43,022 bases of DNA, taken from assembly GCA_949319575.1 (NCBI GenBank), contig CASGHD010000153.1, forward strand, positions 1 to 43,022, in the 5' to 3' direction. Below, piece after piece: positions 33,717 through 39,011 of the stretch. Under the pieces are notes generated by a model. That model was not told where the DNA came from. It saw only the letters and a program-made list of their open reading frames with translations, and made no database searches. This stretch comes from an uncultured Anaerolineales bacterium (GTDB taxonomy: Bacteria; Chloroflexota; Anaerolineae; Anaerolineales; Villigracilaceae). The translations under genes were made by a program, and so were the position numbers. How positions within the stretch are numbered: position 1 is the stretch's first letter; each line of letters starts with the position of its first letter.

Positions 33717-34028
33717 TTAGGATGCGCCTTTCGAGCCGAGGAAGATCATCCGTGTTTTGGCATTGATCCCGCGCTTCGATCCGCTGGGCGCGATGACCGT
33801 CACGCCAGGTTTGATGGCGAACGTTTCATCGTCCACGGTCATCAGCCCTTCGCCTTCGAGGAAGTGATACAGCGCCGCTTCGGCGGGATGAACGGGAAGT
33901 TGTTGTCCCGCCTCCAATCCCACCACCAGCGCTTTGAATTGCGGCGTGTCGAGCAGAAACTGCGGCTTCGGACCCTCTGCCGAAAAAACGGCTTTTGATT
34001 TTGTGTCTGTGAAATAGATGTCGGGCAT
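33717..34028 (-). CDS. Cupin-domain protein
   Basis: 103 residues forming a single cupin barrel. Motif 1 is LEAGQQLPVHPAEAALYHFLEGEG (His and Glu as possible metal ligands, one His fewer than the classic G(X)5HXH) and motif 2 lies in GVTVIAPSGSKRGI, where the usual His is not obvious. It may therefore bind a metal poorly or not at all. The role is unknown; small cupins often stand beside nitric-oxide or redox genes as sensors. AAGGAG supports the ATG. It lies 83 bases after the Crp-type gene and 65 before the membrane oxidase-like gene. Confidence 0.85.
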   Translation of the reverse strand: MPDIYFTDTKSKAVFSAEGPKPQFLLDTPQFKALVVGLEAGQQLPVHPAEAALYHFLEGEGLMTVDDETFAIKPGVTVIAPSGSKRGINAKTRMIFLGSKGAS

Positions 34029-34079
34029 ATCGTCTCCTTGTTGATATGCCCCACTGTATCCCTTTTCCCCGCTTCTCGC

Positions 34080-34095
34080 CCCGACTTTTGTCGGG
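34080..34095 (-). terminator. Short hairpin after the Crp-type gene
   Basis: CCCGAC-TTTT-GTCGGG, 6-bp stem and 4-base loop, 16 bases beyond the regulator's stop codon. No minus-strand T-run follows, so it may only slow polymerase or protect a 3' end. Confidence 0.4.
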
Positions 34096-34111
34096 TTTCT
34101 AAACCGAATCT

Positions 34112-34801
34112 TTATTCGCCCTGAATCATCGCCCGTTCTGCCAAGCCAGCCCGATCCAAAATGCGGATGGACTGTTTGTCCATTTCGATCAGCCCCGCCC
34201 TGGTCAACTCGCGGATGACGCGGCTCAACACATCGGGGACGGTGCCGAGTCGCGCCGCCATTTCGGTCTGGTTCGTCCAGCGGCGACGTTCGATTACATC
34301 GCCTTCGGCAAACTCAATCAACAACTTGGCAAAACGCGCCTCGACCGTTTTCAACGACAAGTCTGCGGCGAGAGTGACCAGCCCGATGATCTTGTCTGCC
34401 ATGTTTTCGATGATCTGCAACGCCACTTGCGGATGTTCCAACAGAATCTTGTCCAGCGCATAACGTGGGAGAAGCCACACGCCCGACTCTTCCAGCGCGA
34501 TGGCTGTGGCGGGATTCGGCTTCCCCGCCAACGCGCCGACCTCATTGAACACTTCGCCCGCGTAGAGAAATCGCAAAACCTGTTCGCGCCCATCAGACGA
34601 AGTTTTCATCGCTTTGAGCGAACCATATTGCAGGAAGTACAAATTTGATTCGTTATCTCCCTCCCAAAAGATAACCGCGTTGGGCGGATAGACTTTCCAA
34701 GCCGCGCTCTCGGCGATCTGCGTCAACGCGCCCTCGTCCAATCCGCGCAGGAATTCGGAGGCGCGCAGGCGCTTGAGGAACAGGTCGGTGTTTGTGGTCA
34801 T
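34112..34801 (-). CDS. Crp/Fnr-family transcription regulator
   Basis: 229 residues. The N-terminal cyclic-nucleotide-binding-type beta-roll (about 15-130: VIFWEGDNESNLYFLQYGSLKA, GEVFNEVGALAGKPNPATAIA) is followed by a dimerisation helix and a winged helix-turn-helix (about 168-220: TNQTEMAARLGTVPDVLSRVIRELTRAGLI). There are no cysteines at all, so it is not an oxygen-sensing Fe-S FNR, and the cAMP-contact residues are not clearly kept; a DNR-like haem/NO sensor is possible. It overlaps lysA by four bases (ATGA) and precedes the cupin and membrane redox genes it may control. I did not find a clear TTGAT-N4-ATCAA box nearby. Confidence 0.88.
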   Translation of the reverse strand: MTTNTDLFLKRLRASEFLRGLDEGALTQIAESAAWKVYPPNAVIFWEGDNESNLYFLQYGSLKAMKTSSDGREQVLRFLYAGEVFNEVGALAGKPNPATAIALEESGVWLLPRYALDKILLEHPQVALQIIENMADKIIGLVTLAADLSLKTVEARFAKLLIEFAEGDVIERRRWTNQTEMAARLGTVPDVLSRVIRELTRAGLIEMDKQSIRILDRAGLAERAMIQGE

Positions 34802-36165
34802 GGATCGCGCCTGAGCAAATCATCCACCGTTTCCCGGCTCAGCATCACCTCTACTTTCCCCTCATCCAAGATCAACACCTCTGGGCGGCGCGCGCCGTTG
34901 TAATTGGACGACATGCTCAAATGATACGCGCCCGCCACAGGGATGGCGATCAACTCGCCCTCTTTCAATTCAGGCATCGGCAAATCTTCAATGACAATAT
35001 CGCCCGATTCGCAATACGGTCCCGCAATCGAAACCTTCGCGTTGATTTCCCGATTCAATCCCTCGACAGGTAAGCAGGAATACCTCGCGCCATACAACGC
35101 AAAACGCGGATTATCCGCCATGCCGCCGTCGGTGAGAATCCAAATTTTGGCGCCGCGTTGTTTGATCGCGCCGACGCGATAGAGCGCCACGCCTGCCCGC
35201 GCCACGAGACTGCGCCCAGGTTCGAGGTGCAAAACGGGGAGGTCGAGGCCGCGCTTTTTGCATCCCTCGATCACCGCTTCGGCAATTCCGCGCGCATAAC
35301 TTTCAATGGATGGGTTCGGCAGTTCATCTTCGTGATAGGCCACGCCCCATCCCCCGCCGGGACAAAAATGCCATTCGCCGTTGAAGCCGATCTCTTTGGC
35401 GATGTCGAGGGCGAGGTCAATGGCGGGAATCAACGGCTCGGGGTCGCGGAAGTTTGAGCCCTGGTGAAAGTGAATCCCATTGAGCGGAAGATTGTTTTCC
35501 TGGCAGAATTTTGCCGCTTCGATGATTTCTTCGCGGGTCATCCCAAATTTGCTATCGTGTTGACCCGTTTGTGTATGGGCGTGGTGCGTGGAGACGGCGA
35601 CGCCGGGTAAAAGGCGTAACCATAACGAAATGTCACTCTGAGGAAGCCCCGCAGGGGCGATCGAAGAGTCTTGCTCAACGGAGTGGGGATTCTTCGCTTC
35701 GCTCAGAATGACATGAATGTTGTTGAGTTCTGTTAAATTATCTACAACGATTGTCCCCGCCTCCCGGAATGCGGACTTCAAGTCCGCTGTTGATTTGTTC
35801 ACCCCATGCACAAGAATCTTTTCGCGCGGCACGCCGCCAGCAACCGCGATTCCGATCTCGCCCTCGCCGGTGCAATCCACCATCAAGTCGTGAGTTTGAG
35901 TCCACGCGGCGATGGCTTTGCAGAGGAAGGCTTTGCCCGCGTAGGTGATATGCGACTCGCCCGGATAATACGCCCGCAACGCGGATTGATATTCCGCCAC
36001 GGCAAGGTCGAGGGTGGCGCGGTCATATACGTAAAGCGGAGTCAGGCGTCCATCCGCGAGAGAGGCGAGGGAATGTCCCGCGACGAAGAGCGAGTCGCCG
36101 CGCGCGCGAGTCGATTCAGGGAAGAGCGAGAGTCGGTTTGTCATCCAAAAAGGATTAATGGACAT
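34798..36165 (-). CDS. lysA: Diaminopimelate decarboxylase with repeat-derived insertion
   Basis: 455 residues; catalyses the last step of lysine biosynthesis, meso-DAP to L-lysine, with PLP. Marks in order: LYVYDRATL near 43, YAGKAFLCKAI near 75 with the PLP Lys, HGVNKSTADL, TGQHDSKFGM, FHQGSN, the CPGGGWGV loop near 270, LEPGRSLVARAG and DGGMADNPRFALYGARY, then CESGDI. Between ELNNI and LRLLPGV the protein carries VILSEAKNPHSVEQDSSIAP and about ten more residues where the family has a short linker; this is read from a palindromic element (35630-35714). Family I DNA underlies the ADLKSAF segment. It is followed by the Crp-type gene with a four-base overlap. No Shine-Dalgarno sequence is clear; a start at 36144 is possible. 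Confidence 0.92.
   Translation of the reverse strand: MSINPFWMTNRLSLFPESTRARGDSLFVAGHSLASLADGRLTPLYVYDRATLDLAVAEYQSALRAYYPGESHITYAGKAFLCKAIAAWTQTHDLMVDCTGEGEIGIAVAGGVPREKILVHGVNKSTADLKSAFREAGTIVVDNLTELNNIHVILSEAKNPHSVEQDSSIAPAGLPQSDISLWLRLLPGVAVSTHHAHTQTGQHDSKFGMTREEIIEAAKFCQENNLPLNGIHFHQGSNFRDPEPLIPAIDLALDIAKEIGFNGEWHFCPGGGWGVAYHEDELPNPSIESYARGIAEAVIEGCKKRGLDLPVLHLEPGRSLVARAGVALYRVGAIKQRGAKIWILTDGGMADNPRFALYGARYSCLPVEGLNREINAKVSIAGPYCESGDIVIEDLPMPELKEGELIAIPVAGAYHLSMSSNYNGARRPEVLILDEGKVEVMLSRETVDDLLRRDP
35630..35714. repeat. Family H palindromic element inside lysA
   Basis: ATGTCACTCTGAGG (35630-35643) and GCTCAGAATGACAT (35701-35714) are inverted copies with two mismatches. The interior has CCCCGCAGGGGC and further partial pairs. 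It lies in the lysA reading frame without a stop codon. Confidence 0.75.
35771..35787. repeat. Family I palindrome inside lysA
   Basis: GCGGACTTCAAGTCCGC is a perfect 17-base palindrome; with its flank CGGAAT it matches the intergenic copy at 28427-28448. The encoded ADLKSA fits the family alignment in length, so it may be replacement or coincidence rather than insertion. Confidence 0.5.
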
Positions 36166-36188
36166 ATTGCGCCAACGCGATAAATTCA

Positions 36189-36238
36189 GCCACAGAGTTC
36201 ACTGAGACCTTTGAGGAAAAGCTCATTTTCACTGTGGC
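36189..36238. repeat. Possible family F relic
   Basis: GCCACAGAGTTCACTGAGA on the left and CTCATTTTCACTGTGGC on the right are imperfect inverted repeats. The wording (CACAGAG, CACTGAG, CTGTGG) resembles the elements that flank the GxxExxY gene. It fills the gap between the ftsB-like gene and lysA. Confidence 0.45.
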
Positions 36239-36258
36239 GAAGAAATTTTGCGGGAGGT

Positions 36259-36639
36259 CTAATGCTCGCCAAAGAACAAGTCCCACCAGGTTTGGACGTT
36301 CGACACTTGGGTTGGCGCTGTCGCCGGTGTGCTGAGTTCGATGGGCGCGGCGCCGGGTTGACCGATCGGCACGATCGGCAGGTCGCCCTCTTGAACATAG
36401 TGCCCATCGGTGCGCGCCCATGCGTCCACGGCGCCATCCGAAGCGGCAAAAGCCACCTGCGTTTGTAACACGGCCTGGGTCTGCACCGCCTGCGTGGCTT
36501 GTTGTAACACAAGCTCATATTGTTTGTTGAGCAAATTCATTTCCTCGAGGCGGCGATTAAATTCCAACACGATGAACACCAGCGCGATGACGCCGATGAT
36601 CGTTGCGACGCGACGGGCATTGAAAGGCAGGGCGGGCAT
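36259..36639 (-). CDS. FtsB/DivIC-like septum formation initiator
   Basis: 126 residues: a short cytoplasmic N-terminus, one membrane helix (about 11-27, VATIIGVIALVFIVLEF), a coiled coil (about 28-68: RRLEEMNLLNKQYELVLQQA, rich in Leu and Gln), then the family ending WARTDGHYVQEGDLPIVPI, equivalent to the AREqLGyVkPGE motif of DivIC/FtsB. A Pro/Thr-rich tail follows. Such proteins hold the FtsL-FtsB-FtsQ divisome together on the outer face of the membrane. On the minus strand TAAGAT (36651-36646) ends 7 bases before the ATG, again the leaderless geometry, although AGAGG also lies between. It heads the lysA-containing run. Confidence 0.85.
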   Translation of the reverse strand: MPALPFNARRVATIIGVIALVFIVLEFNRRLEEMNLLNKQYELVLQQATQAVQTQAVLQTQVAFAASDGAVDAWARTDGHYVQEGDLPIVPIGQPGAAPIELSTPATAPTQVSNVQTWWDLFFGEH

Positions 36640-36645
36640 GCCTCT

Positions 36646-36651
36646 ATCTTA
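36646..36651 (-). promoter_or_regulatory. -10 box for the ftsB-like/lysA run
   Basis: TAAGAT on the minus strand, last base 7 nt from the ATG at 36639. The AGAGG between them is too close to the ATG for normal use. Confidence 0.45.
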
Positions 36652-36679
36652 ATCGTTCTCTGATTCTCTGGCAAGCGGA

Positions 36680-36685
36680 TATAAT
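36680..36685 (+). promoter_or_regulatory. Candidate -10 box upstream of the epimerase gene
   Basis: TATAAT on the plus strand with a poor -35. If used, the transcript would read through a family B and a family D palindrome before reaching the epimerase start at 36982, giving a structured leader of about 290 bases. Confidence 0.4.
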
Positions 36686-36707
36686 GAGAATTAAGTTTTT
36701 ATGGCTC

Positions 36708-36874
36708 TAACGTTTTTAACGGGAGTCCATTTTTCAAACACAAAGGCTTGCATTCAGCTTGTCGAAACGACACGACGGTCACAAAGGAAAAACCCATGAA
36801 CACAAGGCTCTTTTCCCTTCTTTGCGTACTTTGTGTCCTTCGTGGCGAGGCTCGTTCCCGTTAATTACGGGAGA
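36708..36874. repeat. Family B palindromic element, copy 2
   Basis: Nearly the same as 9162-9340: the TTTTTAACGGGA left end, AACACAAAGGCTTGCATT, GACACGACGGTCACAAAGG, then TTTGTGTCC and the TTCCCGTTAATTACGG right end. It lacks a central piece found in copy 1 (GACGGTTCGTCTTTCGCTC). That piece is present in the fragment at 37389-37447. Confidence 0.8.
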
Positions 36875-36897
36875 CCCGTTTTTATCACGAAGAAATT

Positions 36898-36960
36898 AAC
36901 CGCGAAGAGCGCAAAGGCTTTTACAAGCCTTTCTTGGCGCTCTTCGCAGGCTTAGCAGTT
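36898..36960. repeat. Family D palindromic element, upstream of the epimerase gene
   Basis: AACCGCGAAGAGCGCAAAGGC (36898-36918) pairs with GCGCTCTTCGCAGGCTTAGCAGTT, ending near 36960. The inner stem AAAGGCTTTTACAAGCCTTT is perfect apart from its loop. It ends 22 bases before the epimerase ATG. Confidence 0.75.
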
Positions 36961-36981
36961 CAATATTTTTTGGAGACCCTC

Positions 36982-37386
36982 ATGCCTCATATTAAACAAA
37001 TCAACCACGTCGCCGTTGTTGTGGACGACATGGACAAAGCCCTCTCGTTCTGGCGTGACGCGCTGGGGATGGAGTTACACGAACTGCGCAATGTGCCCGC
37101 CGAGAAATCACAAGTCGCATTCCTTCCGCTTCATGGTTCGGAAGTGGAACTGGTCCAACCCACCTCAGCCGATTCGGGCATTGCGAAGTACCTCGCCAAA
37201 CGCGGCCCCGGCATGCATCACATCTGCCTGGAGGTGGATGACATCGAAGGCATGATATCGCAGTTGACATCCAAAGGCGTGCGCCTGATCAACGATACGC
37301 CTCGCGCCGCCGCCGACGGGAAGAAGTACGCCTTCATTCACCCTGAAAGCACATCAGGAGTATTGGTGGAACTGTATCAACTCTGA
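36982..37386 (+). CDS. mce: Methylmalonyl-CoA epimerase
   Basis: 134 residues, the typical length of the bacterial enzyme, made of two vicinal-oxygen-chelate (glyoxalase-like) halves. It interconverts (S)- and (R)-methylmalonyl-CoA between propionyl-CoA carboxylase and methylmalonyl-CoA mutase. Metal ligand positions are present: His9 in INHVAVVV, Glu or Gln near 56-59, His79/80 in GMHHICLEV, and Glu130 in VLVELYQL. The ending with GVRLINDTPRAAADGKKYAFIHPESTSGVLVEL is characteristic. GGAG before the ATG at 36982 fixes the start; translation from 36934 would come from the family D repeat. No mutase or carboxylase gene is in the window. Confidence 0.93.
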   Translation: MPHIKQINHVAVVVDDMDKALSFWRDALGMELHELRNVPAEKSQVAFLPLHGSEVELVQPTSADSGIAKYLAKRGPGMHHICLEVDDIEGMISQLTSKGVRLINDTPRAAADGKKYAFIHPESTSGVLVELYQL

Positions 37387-37388
37387 TG

Positions 37389-37447
37389 CACCGCAAAGGC
37401 TTACGCTGACGGTTCGTCTTTCGCTCACCACGCCGAAGTGACACAAA
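37389..37447. repeat. Family B fragment
   Basis: CGCAAAGGCTTACGCTGACGG and GTTCGTCTTTCGCTCACC match the left-central part of the element at 9162-9340. It has no right half and lies 3 bases after the epimerase stop codon. Confidence 0.65.
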
Positions 37448-37510
37448 GAACGCATGAGGGGCCAGGAAAAATCCTCCCAACATTTTGTATCCTTCGCGCT
37501 CACGAAAAAA

Positions 37511-38422
37511 ATGACACACTGGCAAAACTACCTCAAACCCAAGACCCTCGACGAAGCCATGGACGCGTTCGCCAACGCGCCGCGTCCCATCATTCCCATC
37601 GCGGGCGGCACCGATCTTCTCCTCGATCTCGAACAAGGCAGGCATTCACCCGTCCAAACTTTATTGGATGTGACTTCCATACGCGAACTGACTCTCCTCG
37701 AACAACGCGGGGATGAACTCTTCATCGGCGCCGCCATTCCCGTCAACCGCGTCGCGCTCGACCCTCTACCTGTTCGCCATGCGGAGGCTTTGACTGAAGC
37801 CTGCGACCTGATCGCCGGTCCGCAAGTCCGCAACGTGGCGACTCTCGGAGGCAACGTCGCCCACGCCCTCCCCGCCGCCGACGGGACGATTGCCCTGCTC
37901 GCGTTGGATGCCCAAGCGGAGATCATCGCGCTGAGCGGAGCGACGAGTGATAACGAGGAGCGCAGACGAAGCGGCGTTGCAAGAAAAATCCCCTTCAAAG
38001 ATTTATTCCTCGGTCCCGGCAAATCCTCTCTCAAACACGGCGAGGAACTCATCGTCGGCTTCTACTTGCCACTTTCCACTTCCCATCAAGCCTCTTGCTT
38101 CAAACGGATCATGCGTCCGCAAGGCGTCGCGCTTCCCATCTTGAACTGCGCCGTCTGGCTCGAACGTGAGAACAATACAATCAAAGACATCCGCATTGCC
38201 GTCGGTCCCAGCGGCGGGACTCCCTTCCGCGCCACGCAAGCCGAAGATACTTTGCGCGGCAAATCTTTGAGTATCAAGTTGATTGAGTCTGCGACTGAAG
38301 CATTGCTCGCCCAAACCCAATTCCGCACCTCGGCTCGCCGCGCCAGCGCGGACTATCGTCAACACATTGTCAGCGGGTTGTTCGAGGATACGCTTGAGTC
38401 TGCGTGGGAAAGAGCGGGCTAA
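37511..38422 (+). CDS. Xanthine dehydrogenase-type FAD-binding subunit
   Basis: 303 residues of the CoxM/XdhB/HcrB family, which passes electrons from the 2Fe-2S centres to an acceptor through FAD. The N-terminal FAD site is IPIAGGTDLLLDLEQG (about 34-49). The second site RNVATLGGNVAHALPAADG (about 106-124) carries the conserved TxGGNxxxxxPxxD pattern. The C-terminal CO_deh_flav_C part runs from about 190 (FKRIMRPQGVALPILNCAVWLE) to the end. The start at 37511 (THWQNYLKPKTLDEAM) fits the family; there is no clear binding site, and the upstream extension is repeat DNA. Its stop codon (38420-38422) overlaps family F copy 1. Confidence 0.92.
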   Translation: MTHWQNYLKPKTLDEAMDAFANAPRPIIPIAGGTDLLLDLEQGRHSPVQTLLDVTSIRELTLLEQRGDELFIGAAIPVNRVALDPLPVRHAEALTEACDLIAGPQVRNVATLGGNVAHALPAADGTIALLALDAQAEIIALSGATSDNEERRRSGVARKIPFKDLFLGPGKSSLKHGEELIVGFYLPLSTSHQASCFKRIMRPQGVALPILNCAVWLERENNTIKDIRIAVGPSGGTPFRATQAEDTLRGKSLSIKLIESATEALLAQTQFRTSARRASADYRQHIVSGLFEDTLESAWERAG

Positions 38423-38487
38423 CCACTGAGACACGGAGACACTGAGATTTAAAAAATTATTCTCTGTGTTTCAGTGTCTCCGTGGTT
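38421..38487. repeat. Family F palindromic element, left of the GxxExxY gene
   Basis: AACCACTGAGACACGGAGACA (38421-38441) pairs with GTGTCTCCGTGGTT ending at 38487, with AGTGTC and an AT-rich centre between. It is nearly identical to 38931-38992 and shares two bases with the stop codon of the FAD subunit. Confidence 0.85.
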
Positions 38488-38506
38488 AATAATGAATGGA
38501 TGATCT

Positions 38507-38923
38507 ATGTTACGTAACTTTCCTGTTCCTCAGAATAAGAATAATCAACCACTGTTGGAAAAAGAACTGACCGATAAGATCATCGGCGCGGCAATTGAGG
38601 TTCATAAGGCGCTTGGTCCTGGTTTGCTCGAGTCGTCGTATCAGGTGTGTCTGGAACATGAAAGCAAGATTCAGAAAATGCCTTTTGAACATCGAGTGAA
38701 ATTGCCTGTGAAGTACAACGGAATTGAACTGGATGTAGGTTACGAGATTGACCTTATTTACGACAAGCGCGTGATTGTCGAACTGAAAGCCGTGGAACGG
38801 ATAATTCCTGTTCACGAAGCGCAATTGCTGACCTATATGAAACTGACTGAAATTCGAGTTGGTCTGTTGCTTAACTTCAACGTCCCTGTTTTGAAAGACG
38901 GAATTTACCGTCGCGTGCTATAA
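38507..38923 (+). CDS. GxxExxY-family protein, PD-(D/E)XK-like fold
   Basis: 138 residues. The motif naming the family is at 39-45 (GLLESSY), within ALGPGLLESSYQVCLEHE. Later, EIDLIYDKRVIVELKAVE shows Asp82, Glu92 and Lys94 in the D-(X9)-E-x-K order of PD-(D/E)XK nucleases, followed by EAQLLTYMKL, the usual Q-x-x-x-Y helix. The family has no proven function known to me; nuclease activity or a restriction/mobility role is inferred from the fold. It lies between the FAD subunit and the Fe-S/Mo subunit of one enzyme, which should be adjacent, and is bracketed by two family F palindromes, so it has probably been inserted. The ATG lacks a good binding site (GGATG nearby). Confidence 0.88.
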   Translation: MLRNFPVPQNKNNQPLLEKELTDKIIGAAIEVHKALGPGLLESSYQVCLEHESKIQKMPFEHRVKLPVKYNGIELDVGYEIDLIYDKRVIVELKAVERIIPVHEAQLLTYMKLTEIRVGLLLNFNVPVLKDGIYRRVL

Positions 38924-38930
38924 GAACGGG

Positions 38931-38992
38931 AACCACTGAGACACGAAGACACAGAGATTTTAAAAACTCCGTAACTCAGTGTCTCCGTGGTT
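38931..38992. repeat. Family F palindromic element, right of the GxxExxY gene
   Basis: AACCACTGAGACACGAAGACA (38931-38951) pairs with CAGTGTCTCCGTGGTT ending near 38992. It begins 7 bases after the GxxExxY stop codon and ends 19 bases before the next ATG. It has the same orientation and sequence as 38421-38487 except in the centre. Confidence 0.85.
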
Positions 38993-39011
38993 CAACTCTT
39001 TTGAGGTGACT

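Noticed and set aside
34029-34111. FNR/Crp binding box for the cupin and oxidase-like genes
   Set aside because: No TTGAT-N4-ATCAA or close form found in this gap or in 33652-33716. Control by the adjacent regulator remains only an inference.
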